The notes under the pieces are model-generated. The model searched no databases and was not told where the DNA came from. It saw only the letters and a program-made list of their open reading frames with translations. A stretch of 64,000 nucleotides of DNA, from positions 1 through 64,000 of the forward strand of contig PXCO01000254.1 of assembly GCA_003565295.1 (NCBI GenBank), given 5' to 3'. The translations under genes were made by a program, and so were the position numbers. Every line of letters begins with the position of its first letter. The first letter of the stretch is position 1. The stretch comes from Cyclobacteriaceae bacterium. GTDB lineage: Bacteria; Bacteroidota; Bacteroidia; Cytophagales; Cyclobacteriaceae. Of the stretch, positions 8,567 to 18,661 are shown piece after piece.

Positions 8567-10075
8567 ATGGCACCTGAGCAACGCTACCGTAACTACTTAA
8601 TAGCCGTATTGGCGGCGGTTTCCATCTTTAAAATACAATTCACCCTGTTCACCCCCCTTAGCCTATTTACGGAGGAAGCGCAATATTGGCTTTGGTCTAG
8701 AAACCTGGACTGGAATTATTACAGCAAGCCGCTCATGATAGCCATCTATAACAGATTGAGCACTTCCCTTTTCGGTCAAAATGAATTTGCTGTCCGGATC
8801 AATGCTGTTTTATTTGCTGCGGGGACGGCCTGGATCGTTTTTGAATTGGCTCTTCGGATGTTTAAAGAGGCAAAGCTTGCATTTTGGGCAGCGATCCTTC
8901 TCATGGTGATGCCCTTTTACCACCTGGCCTCGCTCTTCCATACCACTGATTCCTCATTGGTGTTTTTCTGGGCCCTGGCTTTGTTTTGGATTTGGAAGGC
9001 AATGGAGTCCAGAAAACTTAAACATTGGCTTTTGGCAGGGCTGGCTGTGGCCTTGGGCATACTCTCCAAAAACGTCATGGTGCTCATTTTACCTTATACA
9101 TTCTTGTTTCTACTGATCACGGATAGCAGGCGACTACTGACCCGACAAACCTTACTCTTTACAGGAATGGCCTCCCTGTCTTTCGTCCCCATTATGGTTT
9201 GGAACCTTCAAAATGACTGGGTCACCTTCAGGCACGTAGGTACCCTGGGGGGAGTTGGCGGATCGGGCACGGGGTTTCAATGGTCGGATGCGGCAAGGTA
9301 CATGGGGGAATATGTGGGGGGACAACTCGCAGTGGTTTCCCTATTCCTGGTGCCTCTTATTTTCCTCGCCTTAAAAACCTGGAGGAAGGAAATGGACCAT
9401 CGATTGCTTTTCATCTTGTTGCCGGTGGTATTGACCTGGTGTTTATTCCTGGGTATTTCTTTGGTGAAAAGGGTGGAGGTTAACTGGCCCGCTTTTGTAT
9501 ATGTGCCCCTTCCCATTGCTATGACATATGCCATCAGGCAGCAGCAAGGATGGTTCAGCTATACGAAGATAGCCACTCTGGTATCGGGGGTTTTACTGGT
9601 GCTGATCATGTATCCGGGGCCCATTGATGCAATTGGTTTTAGAAATGTGCTTAGACCAGAAAAGGATCCTTTTGCCCGCCTGGCAGGATACCGTGAGCTA
9701 GGGGAAAGGGTAGATCACCTTATCGACTCCCTGGGATTAGCCCCTCATTTTGTCTTCAGCGACAGCTACCATGTGGCCTCTTCACTAAGTTTTTACATGC
9801 AGGGCCACCCGCAAACCTACAACCCCAACCTCGGTAGAAGGAAAAACCAATTCGATCTTTGGCCTGGATTACAGCAATTCGAACAACGCCAATTTAATGG
9901 GGTTTTTGTAAAATGGGGGGAAGAAAAAATTCCAGCGGTGGAAGAAGCGTTTGAAGGCCTTGTGTATGAAGAAAAGCTGACTGCCCAGTATAGGGGAAAG
10001 GTGGTCAGGGTATTTCTTATTCAGGTTTTAGAAAATTATCGCTATCTTAAGGAGCTGGAGGTAGAGGCGTATTGA
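8567..10075 (+). CDS. ArnT/PMT-like glycosyltransferase family 39 integral membrane protein
   Basis: N-terminal FTEEAQYWLWSRNLDWNYYSKPLMIAIYNRLSTSLFGQNEFAVRINAVLF, multiple TM helices, LSKNVMVLILPY. Confidence 0.88.
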   Translation: MAPEQRYRNYLIAVLAAVSIFKIQFTLFTPLSLFTEEAQYWLWSRNLDWNYYSKPLMIAIYNRLSTSLFGQNEFAVRINAVLFAAGTAWIVFELALRMFKEAKLAFWAAILLMVMPFYHLASLFHTTDSSLVFFWALALFWIWKAMESRKLKHWLLAGLAVALGILSKNVMVLILPYTFLFLLITDSRRLLTRQTLLFTGMASLSFVPIMVWNLQNDWVTFRHVGTLGGVGGSGTGFQWSDAARYMGEYVGGQLAVVSLFLVPLIFLALKTWRKEMDHRLLFILLPVVLTWCLFLGISLVKRVEVNWPAFVYVPLPIAMTYAIRQQQGWFSYTKIATLVSGVLLVLIMYPGPIDAIGFRNVLRPEKDPFARLAGYRELGERVDHLIDSLGLAPHFVFSDSYHVASSLSFYMQGHPQTYNPNLGRRKNQFDLWPGLQQFEQRQFNGVFVKWGEEKIPAVEEAFEGLVYEEKLTAQYRGKVVRVFLIQVLENYRYLKELEVEAY

Positions 10076-10142
10076 TTTGGTCATAATCTCTCACTGTAAG
10101 TTTTAAGGGGGATGATTTGTATTGAAAATTGAATGATTGTCC

Positions 10143-11177
10143 ATGAATAGAAGAAGATTTGCTTTGCGAAGCATTGCTGCCGCTTTTGGTTTAGGCCTTC
10201 CGCATGGGTATTCAAGAGGGCAGTCGCAAACATTGACTACTAAAAAAACCAGCGTTTCCACCTTTAGCACAGAAGGCAACAAAGTCAAATGCTATTTAGA
10301 AGGCTTAGAGACACCCTCCAGATTATTGCATGTGACAGATACCCACCTATTTATGGATGACGACAGGGGGAAACCCTTCCAGCAATACAGCGGGAGAATG
10401 GCTAAAGCCTATAATGAAACCAAGCATTTTGAAACCGGGGAGCCAACCCATCCTGAGAAAGCTTTTCTGGAAACTATTGCCTATGCAAAAGAACAGGGCA
10501 TTGATCTACTCGGGCTTTCTGGTGACATATTTAGTTTTCCGTCAGAAGCGGCCATAGATTGGGTGCTAAACCATCTTTCCGAAAGTGGATTGGATTACCT
10601 CTATACAGCAGGTAACCATGATTGGCACTATGAGGGGATGAAAGGCAGTTTGCATGAACTACGTGATACTTGGACAAAAGAAAGACTGCTGCCCTTGTAT
10701 CAGGGGGGACACCCACTAATGAACAGCAAGACCATCAACGGCATAAAATTTATCAGTATAGACAATTCGCTTTACGAAATCAACGAAGACCAATTATCCT
10801 ACTTCAGGGAAGAAGTCAAATCCGGGGAACCTGTGGTGCTATTAGTGCATATTCCATTTTACGCCCCTGGCAGATATGTGAGCTATGGCTGTGGCCATCC
10901 TGAATGGGGTGCTGAATCAGATACCATATTCGAAATCGAGGGCCGGATCAGGTGGCCTGAAAGCGGGCACAATGCCACTACGTATGCCTTTTATGAGGAA
11001 GTTTTTGGAGGGGGAAATGTCACTTCTGTATTCGCCGGGCACGTACACCGGCAGACTGTGGATGTGATTAACGGTATACCCCAGTTCCTGGCCCCACCCA
11101 ATGCCATGGGAGGGTTCCTCGAAGTGGAATTTTTACCTTTAGCGGAAAAGTGGCCACCGGGCATTAAGCAAGAATGA
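10143..11177 (+). CDS. Metallophosphoesterase, probably exported (Tat-like RRR signal)
   Basis: MNRRRFALRSIAAAFGLGLP; VTDTHLFMDDD, GLSGDIFSFPS, TAGNHDWHYEG, VLLVHIPFY, VFAGHVHRQ (GDxx, GNHD and GHxH motifs). Confidence 0.9.
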   Translation: MNRRRFALRSIAAAFGLGLPHGYSRGQSQTLTTKKTSVSTFSTEGNKVKCYLEGLETPSRLLHVTDTHLFMDDDRGKPFQQYSGRMAKAYNETKHFETGEPTHPEKAFLETIAYAKEQGIDLLGLSGDIFSFPSEAAIDWVLNHLSESGLDYLYTAGNHDWHYEGMKGSLHELRDTWTKERLLPLYQGGHPLMNSKTINGIKFISIDNSLYEINEDQLSYFREEVKSGEPVVLLVHIPFYAPGRYVSYGCGHPEWGAESDTIFEIEGRIRWPESGHNATTYAFYEEVFGGGNVTSVFAGHVHRQTVDVINGIPQFLAPPNAMGGFLEVEFLPLAEKWPPGIKQE

Positions 11178-11925
11178 CCTCTATACCTTTTTCTTCCAAT
11201 TTCTGTACATAATGAGAAGACAACCTATGATCAGAAATAATGATGTCCACATCTTCCAATGCCCCGATCTTTCCGAAACTCTTTTTCCCGAATTTACTAG
11301 AGTCTGCCAGAATGATGGTCTTTTGCACGGCCTGAATCATTTTTGCATTAAGGTGAGCCTCCATCATATTTGAGGTAGTAAAACCAAATTCCAGGTCTAT
11401 GCCATCCACGCTCAAGAATAACATGCTGCAGGCGAAATCCCTGATCATGGATTCCGCATAATGCCCCACTACCGAACTACTGCTTTTTCTCACCACCCCC
11501 CCCAGCTGCACGAGTTCGATGGATGCATGTTCCATTAGCGCCATGGTCACGTTCATGGCTCCCGTGAGCACGGTAAGTGGGATATATTTGGGAATAGCTT
11601 GGGCAAAATACACCACGGTGGTACCGGAACCCACAATCACCGCATCATTCTCATGGAGAAGTTCAATTGCCTTTTGGGCGATCAATTGCTTTTCTTTTGA
11701 CTGAACACTTTTCTTTTCACTCACCGACCTGTCGTTCACATAAGGGGATACAGGCGTGGCACTGCCATGGGTCCTAAATAGCAGCCCTTTGTCTTCCAGT
11801 GCCTTGAGGTCCTTTCTCACCGTCACCATGGTGACATTCATTTCCCTGCTCAGCTCTGCAACACTCACGTAACCGTCTTGTTGGAGTTTTTCCAATATCA
11901 ATTTATGTCTTTCGGCAATCGTCAT
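11164..11925 (-). CDS. DeoR/GlpR-family transcriptional regulator
   Basis: MTIAERHKLILEKLQQDGYVSVAELSREMNVTMVTVRKDLKALEDKGLLFRTHGSA. Divergent from glpD. Confidence 0.93.
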   Translation of the reverse strand: MTIAERHKLILEKLQQDGYVSVAELSREMNVTMVTVRKDLKALEDKGLLFRTHGSATPVSPYVNDRSVSEKKSVQSKEKQLIAQKAIELLHENDAVIVGSGTTVVYFAQAIPKYIPLTVLTGAMNVTMALMEHASIELVQLGGVVRKSSSSVVGHYAESMIRDFACSMLFLSVDGIDLEFGFTTSNMMEAHLNAKMIQAVQKTIILADSSKFGKKSFGKIGALEDVDIIISDHRLSSHYVQKLEEKGIEVILA

Positions 11926-11980
11926 ATTTCCAAATTTAACTATTTGAACCAATCTTTTTCAATTCGAAGAAAATTACGGT

Positions 11981-12021
11981 AAAAAGAAACAAAAAGAAAC
12001 AAAAAAAATTCAAAAGGAAAC
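11981..12021. promoter_or_regulatory. Candidate GlpR/DeoR operator: direct repeats of aaaaagaaac
   Basis: aaaaagaaac|aaaaagaaac (11981-12000), then caaaaggaaac (12011-12021), just upstream of the glpD promoter and between the divergent glpR and glpD. Confidence 0.5.
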
Positions 12022-12052
12022 TTTTTTAATTTTCTTTTCGTAATTTATGTAC

Positions 12053-12060
12053 TACTTTTG
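12053..12060 (+). promoter_or_regulatory. Candidate -7 element TACTTTTG for glpDKF
   Basis: TActTTTG (TAnnTTTG) 17 nt upstream of ATG at 12077. Confidence 0.5.
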
Positions 12061-12076
12061 TTTTAAATCGGCAGCA

Positions 12077-13636
12077 ATGAACAGAGACAAAAACCTAAAG
12101 GAACTTAACAATAAAGACAAGGTATGGGACCTTGTGATCATAGGGGGCGGAGCCTCTGGTCTGGGTGTGGCCTTAGATGCCCTTTCCAGAAGTTTGGATG
12201 TAGCTCTTTTTGAAAAAGCAGATTTTGCCAAAGGCACCTCCAGCAGGAGTACCAAGCTGGTTCATGGAGGGGTAAGGTATTTGGCCCAGGGAGAGATAGG
12301 CCTTGTGCTGGAAGCACTTAAAGAGAGGGGACGCCTGCTTAAAAATGCCCCACACCTAACCCGCAATCAACCTTTCATCATTCCTGTTTATACATTCTTT
12401 GACAGATGGAAATACAGCATAGGGCTGAAGATTTATGACTGGATGGCTGGAAAACTGCGGCTGGGAAAATCCAGATTTATTTCCCGTAAGGATACCTTGA
12501 ATCGCATGCCCATGATCAATCCAAAGGGCTTAAAAGGGGGGATCGTGTACCATGACGGACAGTTTGACGATGCCCGACTTGCGCTGATGGCCGCCAGAAC
12601 CTGCGCCAGCATGGGGGGATGCTTGATCAACTATTGCGAAGTGAAAAATCTCGAAAAAGACATCAACGGATGGATCACCGGGGTAAGGATAAAAGACCAG
12701 GTCAGTGGAAAACAGTATACGGTAAAAGCAAAATCAGTGGTCAATGCCACCGGGGTCTTTGCGAATAAAATCCTTAAGATGGACCAGCCCGATATTGGTA
12801 AGATGATTCAGCCCAGTCAAGGGATCCATTTGGTGTTGGATCATTCTTTTTTGGGTGGCAAAGACGCCTTAATGATTCCACAAACCACAGATGGAAGAGT
12901 CCTCTTTGCGGTACCTTGGCAAGGCAAGCTTGTGGTAGGCACCACGGATACGATTAGGGAAAAAGCCAAACTAGAACCTCGCCCACTGGAAAGTGAAATC
13001 GATTTCATCCTGGATACAGCCAAGCAATACCTGGTGAAAGCCCCCAGCCGGGAGGATGTTCTTTCGGTATTTGCCGGGCTTAGACCCCTAGCCGCCCCGA
13101 AAGAAGAAGGAGCTAAATCTAAAGAAATATCGAGAAGCCATAAAGTAATTGTATCCAAAAGCGGACTCATCACCCTTACGGGTGGAAAATGGACGACCTT
13201 CAGGAAAATGGGGGAAGACACGGTGGATCAATTTTATAAATTCCATAACCGCCAACCGGTGAAAAGTGATTCTGCTGATATCAAACTTCATGGATACACT
13301 AAGAAGCACGAAGCAGGGCACTGGAAGGGATACGGCAGTGATGCCCCAATCATCCGAAAAATGGCCACGGACGACCCGGTGTTAGGTCAAAAACTGCACC
13401 CCCAATACCCTTATTTGCTTGCAGAGGTAGTGTGGGCGATCCGGGAGGAAATGGCGTTGAAAATAGAGGACATCCTTTCCCGTAGAATCAGGTTGCTGAT
13501 TCAGGATGCACACGCTGCCAAGGATGCCGCTCCCGTGGTAGCCGATCTGCTGGCAGAAGAACTTGGGTGGAATGAAGACCAAGTGAAAAAAGAATTAGAA
13601 GATTTTAATAAATTAGCAGGCAAATATTTAATTTAA
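12077..13636 (+). CDS. glpD: Glycerol-3-phosphate dehydrogenase (FAD-dependent)
   Basis: [53 protein letters not shown]. Start set to ATG 12077 (MNRDKN) because the upstream ORF start precedes the candidate promoter. Confidence 0.96.
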   Translation: MNRDKNLKELNNKDKVWDLVIIGGGASGLGVALDALSRSLDVALFEKADFAKGTSSRSTKLVHGGVRYLAQGEIGLVLEALKERGRLLKNAPHLTRNQPFIIPVYTFFDRWKYSIGLKIYDWMAGKLRLGKSRFISRKDTLNRMPMINPKGLKGGIVYHDGQFDDARLALMAARTCASMGGCLINYCEVKNLEKDINGWITGVRIKDQVSGKQYTVKAKSVVNATGVFANKILKMDQPDIGKMIQPSQGIHLVLDHSFLGGKDALMIPQTTDGRVLFAVPWQGKLVVGTTDTIREKAKLEPRPLESEIDFILDTAKQYLVKAPSREDVLSVFAGLRPLAAPKEEGAKSKEISRSHKVIVSKSGLITLTGGKWTTFRKMGEDTVDQFYKFHNRQPVKSDSADIKLHGYTKKHEAGHWKGYGSDAPIIRKMATDDPVLGQKLHPQYPYLLAEVVWAIREEMALKIEDILSRRIRLLIQDAHAAKDAAPVVADLLAEELGWNEDQVKKELEDFNKLAGKYLI

Positions 13637-13640
13637 ACCC

Positions 13641-15140
13641 ATGGATAACCCCAACAATTATATTTTGGCCCTGGATCAGGGCACCACTAGCTCCCGCGCT
13701 ATCCTTTTTGACCCGAAGGGAAAAATTACCGCAATGGCACAAAGGGACTTTGAGCAGCATTTCCCAAAATCAGGTTGGGTGGAGCACGATCCTAATGAAA
13801 TATGGACATCCCAGGCCGCAGTGGCCACTGAAGCCATCACGAAGGCAAATATCAAAGCCGTCCAAATTGCAGGTATAGGCATCACCAATCAAAGGGAAAC
13901 CACTATTCTGTGGGACAGGAAATCCGGAAAACCCATTTATAACGCCATCGTTTGGCAAGATCGAAGAACTTCCTCCTATTGCAACGAGCTAAAAAGTAAA
14001 GGGCTTTCTGAAAAAATCAATAAAAAGACAGGGCTGATCATAGATGCCTATTTTTCAGGTACCAAGATCAAGTGGATTTTGGACCATGTGAAAGGCGCTC
14101 GTGAAAAAGCCGAAAACGGGGAATTATGTTTCGGGACAGTGGATTCCTGGTTAGTATGGAAACTGACCAGTGGCACTGAGCATATCACAGATATCACCAA
14201 TGCCAGTAGAACTATGTTGTTCAATATCCATGAACAGTGCTGGGACGAGGAGCTGTTAGGCCTATTGGATATTCCCAAATCCATTCTACCGGAAGTCAAA
14301 TCCAGTTCTGAGGTATATTGCACTACGGCGGGGGATGTATTCTCTGCTAAAATTCCCATTGCGGGAATTGCCGGCGACCAGCAGGCGGCCTTATTTGGCC
14401 AGCTATGCTTGCATCCGGGAATGACCAAAACCACCTATGGTACGGGCTGTTTTTTGGTGATGAACACTGGAAAATCTCCGGTAAAATCAGCCAACCGGCT
14501 TCTAACCACCATTGCCTGGAAAATAGGGGATGAAGTTAATTATGCCTTAGAGGGATCGGTATTTATAGGAGGGGCCGCTATCCAATGGCTCAGGGACGGC
14601 ATCTCCCTTTTTGAGCATGCTCAGGAAACCGAGGCCTTGGCCGAAAGTCTCCCCGATAATGACGGGGTGTACTTTGTGCCAGCCCTTACAGGACTGGGGG
14701 CCCCACATTGGGATCAAAATGCCAGGGGGGCTTTTTTTGGGATTACAAGGGGCACCACCATCGCACACATGACCCGTGCTGCACTTGAAGCGATCGCGTA
14801 TCAGGTAAATGACGTGCTGCAAGCCATGGAAAAAGACAGTGGTGAAAAAACCAAGGAGATGCGAGTGGACGGGGGGGCTTCAGCCAACAATTTTCTAATG
14901 CAGTTTCAGGCAGACCTGGTACGCACCTCCATAAAACGACCAAAGATGACCGAAACCACAGCCCTTGGGGCGGCTTACCTGGCCGGACTGGCAATAGGAT
15001 TTTGGAAACTGGAAGATTTGAAATCATTATGGGAATCGGACAAAACCTTTGATCCTGAAATGGAGCAAGAAAAAGTGAAAGGTTATTTGCACTTTTGGAA
15101 GAAGGCAGTGGAACGTTCTAAAAACTGGATAGAGGAATAG
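13641..15140 (+). CDS. glpK: Glycerol kinase
   Basis: [62 protein letters not shown]. Confidence 0.98.
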   Translation: MDNPNNYILALDQGTTSSRAILFDPKGKITAMAQRDFEQHFPKSGWVEHDPNEIWTSQAAVATEAITKANIKAVQIAGIGITNQRETTILWDRKSGKPIYNAIVWQDRRTSSYCNELKSKGLSEKINKKTGLIIDAYFSGTKIKWILDHVKGAREKAENGELCFGTVDSWLVWKLTSGTEHITDITNASRTMLFNIHEQCWDEELLGLLDIPKSILPEVKSSSEVYCTTAGDVFSAKIPIAGIAGDQQAALFGQLCLHPGMTKTTYGTGCFLVMNTGKSPVKSANRLLTTIAWKIGDEVNYALEGSVFIGGAAIQWLRDGISLFEHAQETEALAESLPDNDGVYFVPALTGLGAPHWDQNARGAFFGITRGTTIAHMTRAALEAIAYQVNDVLQAMEKDSGEKTKEMRVDGGASANNFLMQFQADLVRTSIKRPKMTETTALGAAYLAGLAIGFWKLEDLKSLWESDKTFDPEMEQEKVKGYLHFWKKAVERSKNWIEE

Positions 15141-15143
15141 GCC

Positions 15144-15890
15144 ATGAATATTTTTGTAGCAGAATTTGTGGGTACCTCCCTACTGTTGGCCATGGGGTCA
15201 GGAGTTGTGGCCAATGTAGTGCTCAAAGACACCAAAGGCAATAATTCCGGATGGATAGTGATCACCACCGCATGGGCTTTGGGGGTTTTCATAGGAGTGG
15301 TAGTGGCCAGCCCTTATAGTGGTGCCCATTTAAACCCCGCAGTGAGTGTTGGATTGGCCATTGCCGGGGATTTCGAATGGGCAATGGTGCCTAAGTATGT
15401 GCTCGCACAGGTCTTGGGAGCCATGTTCGGGTCCGGTATGGCATGGCTCGTTTATAAAGACCACTTTGACCGGACTGAGGATGCAGGGCTTAAGTTCGCC
15501 CCCTTTGCCACCTCCCCCGCCATCAGAAATTATCCCTCAAACCTGATCTCCGAGGCAGTAGGTACCTCTGTGCTGATCATCGTGATTTTATATTCCACCC
15601 CAGCAGTGCTAGAGGACGGCAGGGGAACGCCCATTGGTTTAGGGTCTTTAGGTGCCTTGCCGGTGGCTTTTCTGGTATGGGTTATTGGTTTATCGCTGGG
15701 TGGCACTACTGGATATGCCATAAATCCCGCCAGGGATTTAGGTCCCAGGATCATGCACCAGTTGCTCCCCATAAGAGGTAAGGGGTCCTCCGATTGGGCC
15801 TATAGCTGGGTTCCCATTTTGGGGCCCCTGTTAGGTGCGGCCATTGCTGCGGGCATTTACCTATTACTGGGAGTTGGAAATTTGGTTTAG
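15144..15890 (+). CDS. glpF: Glycerol uptake facilitator / aquaporin (MIP family)
   Basis: Two NPA motifs (GAHLNPAVSVG, GYAINPARDLGPR), six hydrophobic segments. Follows glpK by 3 nt. Confidence 0.95.
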   Translation: MNIFVAEFVGTSLLLAMGSGVVANVVLKDTKGNNSGWIVITTAWALGVFIGVVVASPYSGAHLNPAVSVGLAIAGDFEWAMVPKYVLAQVLGAMFGSGMAWLVYKDHFDRTEDAGLKFAPFATSPAIRNYPSNLISEAVGTSVLIIVILYSTPAVLEDGRGTPIGLGSLGALPVAFLVWVIGLSLGGTTGYAINPARDLGPRIMHQLLPIRGKGSSDWAYSWVPILGPLLGAAIAAGIYLLLGVGNLV

Positions 15891-16429
15891 CGGTTTCAAG
15901 GCCAAACCATAAATGGGTTTTCGCAGGGGAACCTGTATACTACATGTGTACTTAGGGCTAGTGTAACGTTAGGAATAAATTGACGGTCGGATTCCCGCAG
16001 CGTAACTTGTGTACCGTGGAGGTCCTCTTCGAATAGCTGCGAAATCTGCAGGAGATATTTGTCCATAGTTTGATTAACATAGTACTGGTTACATAGGATT
16101 CCAAATACCCTCCTGCACCTGAACTTCTCATTGAAATCCTAACTCCAGAAATGCTGTTTTTAAAATAAACTGGATTCTTTTTTTGATCCGGTAATTTGAT
16201 TTCAAACTTGTTACCTTCAAGTTTAATCAAAATATATACAAAATGTCAATTGGAGAAAGATCATAAATAAACGTTTGGGATATTTTTCATGCAATTACAT
16301 GCGCTAAAGGGAATCTTTATCATTTTCCTTAGCAAATTCGGAATCTCTAGGCAAAAATCAACATAAAGTCATTTGGATGACAAATTGAATAGGGTTTTTA
16401 AACTTACTTTTAAAAAAATATAAAATCTT

Positions 16430-16969
16430 ATGAACCCATCAAACCAATCACTTCTATTAAAGAAAGCACCAGATTTTGAATCTACCGATTTCCTTGGAAA
16501 CAGCGTAGAACTAAAGTCCTATAAGGGCCAAAGAATCATGTTGAGCTTCTTTCGTGGAGCCTCCTGCCCTTTTTGCAATATGCGAGTCAGAGAGTTAATC
16601 ATGGCCGAACCGGAATTTGAGGAAAATGGGATTCAGGTAATAGCTGTTTTTGCATCAACTGCGGCTGAAATTACCGAATATGCCGGCAAACAAAATGCTC
16701 CTTTCCCTATTATTCCTGATCCTCAGATGGAACTTTATAGCCTTTACGGTGTGGAATCCTCCCCTAAAGGGATGCTCCGCATAATGCTTCAGCCTTTGAA
16801 AATGATGAAAATGTTGCTCAGCGGATTTTTTAATTTGAAATCCATCAATGACGACCCCATTCTACCTGCTGATTTCCTTATTGATGCCGAACAAAAGATT
16901 ATTCAAATCTACCAAGGAAAGGATTTTGGAGATCATATTCCGATAAGTAAAGTGTTGGATTGGAAATAA
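16430..16969 (+). CDS. Peroxiredoxin / AhpC-TSA-like thioredoxin-fold protein
   Basis: APDFESTDFLGNSVELKSYKGQRIMLSFFRGASCPFCNMRVRELI. Confidence 0.88.
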   Translation: MNPSNQSLLLKKAPDFESTDFLGNSVELKSYKGQRIMLSFFRGASCPFCNMRVRELIMAEPEFEENGIQVIAVFASTAAEITEYAGKQNAPFPIIPDPQMELYSLYGVESSPKGMLRIMLQPLKMMKMLLSGFFNLKSINDDPILPADFLIDAEQKIIQIYQGKDFGDHIPISKVLDWK

Positions 16970-17059
16970 TGGGATTAAACATTTAACATGGGCCAATTTG
17001 ATTTTAAAGTAACTACGAATTGTAACTTCCAACCAACAGGTTTAGTGCCTCCAATTCCA

Positions 17060-17340
17060 GATGTCAATGATTATCAGATTGGCATCGCTTTCCCTCATGT
17101 AGATATATGCGGGCATCTCCATAACCGAGTAAATAGGCAATTTCCTGTATTTGCATCATCGGATTGGGTGAAAGATAGTTCGACAGTTCTTACCATATCT
17201 CGACGGTAATCCTACGGTAAGAAAACCCCTCTTCTTTCAGCTGTCTTAAAATAGATCTCTTATTAAGAGGGAATTGAGTGGCTACTTGTTCAATGCTTAA
17301 AGGCTCGAGATCGGTGAGGCTCAAGCACTCTGAACGGAAG
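17060..17340 (-). pseudogene. AraC-family transcriptional regulator remnant (C-terminal double HTH only, frameshifted)
   Basis: Minus strand encodes LSLTDLEPLSIEQVATQFPLNKRSILRQLKEEGFSYRR (first HTH). In shifted frames it encodes VRT..ELSFTQSDD and MQIQEIAYLLGYGDARIYLHEGK (second HTH). No N-terminal domain is present. Confidence 0.7.
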
Positions 17341-17702
17341 AAAGGCATTCGATCCCTGATGAACTTAAGGTTTTGATCCAAACTTATGTGGCTATCTTAA
17401 ATGGTTGTTTCTTTTGTATGAATGTCTCAGAACTCAAGGCAGTCCGATCTGGGATACCTATAAAAAAATCTTTTCACCTCCTCAAATTCAATAACAGTGA
17501 ACTGTATAGTCCTAAAGAAAAGGCTGCTTTGGCTTTTGTGGAAGAAGTAACCAAAAAGGTCCAAGTAGACGATGCTGTTTTGCTGGAGCTCAAGAGCCAT
17601 TGGTCTGATAGAGAAATCATTGAAATCACCTATGCTGCCTCGGTTGAGAACTTTCTCAACAGGATGGTAAAGCCTCTTGGAATCGGTTCCGACAATCTTT
17701 AG
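17334..17702 (+). pseudogene. Carboxymuconolactone decarboxylase/AhpD-like protein lacking its N-terminus
   Basis: Reading frame TEERHSIPDELKVLIQTYVAILNGCFFCMNVSELKAVRSG... contains the CxxC core (NGCFFC). It opens at a stop codon (17331) with no ATG in a normal position. Confidence 0.65.
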
Positions 17703-17831
17703 ATTCGTAATCGGTGTGAAAAAAATTCACTTTTGATCGCACTATTAACAGTGATATTGTTTTTGTAAATTTAAACACCTAAAACAAAGCAGACATTTAC
17801 TTTTAATTATCAAAGTTCCCATCAAAAAACC

Positions 17832-18659
17832 ATGATGTTTTCTTCCCTTTCCAAATCCCGCCTAGCCCATATCGTTTTTGAACATGATGACAGGGCATCT
17901 AAGACCTTTGACGTGGTGCTTTTGGTAGCTATTCTTTTAAGCGTGGGTATCGTCATTTTGGATTCTGTTAGGGATTTTCATGATCAATATGGTCATGTTT
18001 TTTATTTACTGGAATGGGGCTTTACCTTTCTCTTTACCATTGAATACGGCTTGAGACTTTGGCTGAGTAAGCGGAAATCAGGCTATGTATTCAGTTTTTT
18101 TGGTCTTGTCGATTTATTGGCCATTATCCCCACTTACCTGAGTATTTTCTTTATCAATACCCAGTTTTTGGTGGTGATCCGTTCATTGAGATTACTAAGG
18201 GTGATCAGGGTATTGAAACTCGGGAGGTATGTGAAGGATGCTGAATTCCTAGCTGAAGCACTAAGGGCAAGCCGGGCTAAAATCCAGATTTTTATCGCTT
18301 CGATGATTACGATAGTATTGATAGCGGGAACAGTTATGTATATTATAGAGGGGCCAGAAAGTGGTTTTACAAGTATCCCCATGTCCATGTATTGGGCAAT
18401 AGTCACACTGACAACCGTAGGTTTCGGAGACATTACACCTTTAACTCCGATCGGGAAGTTTTTGGCCTCCATCATCATGCTGATGGGCTATGGCATCATT
18501 GCAGTTCCCACGGGGATTGTTACCTCTGAAATGACTCAGGCTAAAAGCAGGAGAAAAATGGCCACGGCCAGGTTGTGTCGTAAATGCGAACAATTGGTCA
18601 TGGACAAAGAAGCATATTTTTGTAAGCATTGTGGGGAAGAGCTGCCGGCATTAAAGTAG
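17832..18659 (+). CDS. Voltage-gated-like potassium channel with C-terminal zinc ribbon
   Basis: S4-like RSLRLLRVIRVLKLGRYV, filter TTVGFGD, C-terminus CRKCEQLVMDKEAYFCKHCGEELP (two CxxC pairs). Confidence 0.92.
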   Translation: MMFSSLSKSRLAHIVFEHDDRASKTFDVVLLVAILLSVGIVILDSVRDFHDQYGHVFYLLEWGFTFLFTIEYGLRLWLSKRKSGYVFSFFGLVDLLAIIPTYLSIFFINTQFLVVIRSLRLLRVIRVLKLGRYVKDAEFLAEALRASRAKIQIFIASMITIVLIAGTVMYIIEGPESGFTSIPMSMYWAIVTLTTVGFGDITPLTPIGKFLASIIMLMGYGIIAVPTGIVTSEMTQAKSRRKMATARLCRKCEQLVMDKEAYFCKHCGEELPALK

Positions 18660-18661
18660 GG

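Noticed and set aside
15958-16230. 90-aa minus-strand ORF as a transposase remnant
   Set aside because: No recognisable transposase motif (DDE, HTH, zinc finger) and no terminal inverted repeats were found, so it is not called as a gene or mobile element.
16988-17209. 73-aa plus-strand ORF (MGQFDFKVTTN...)
   Set aside because: It lies antisense to the decayed AraC second HTH, has no recognisable features, and is best explained as a chance frame.
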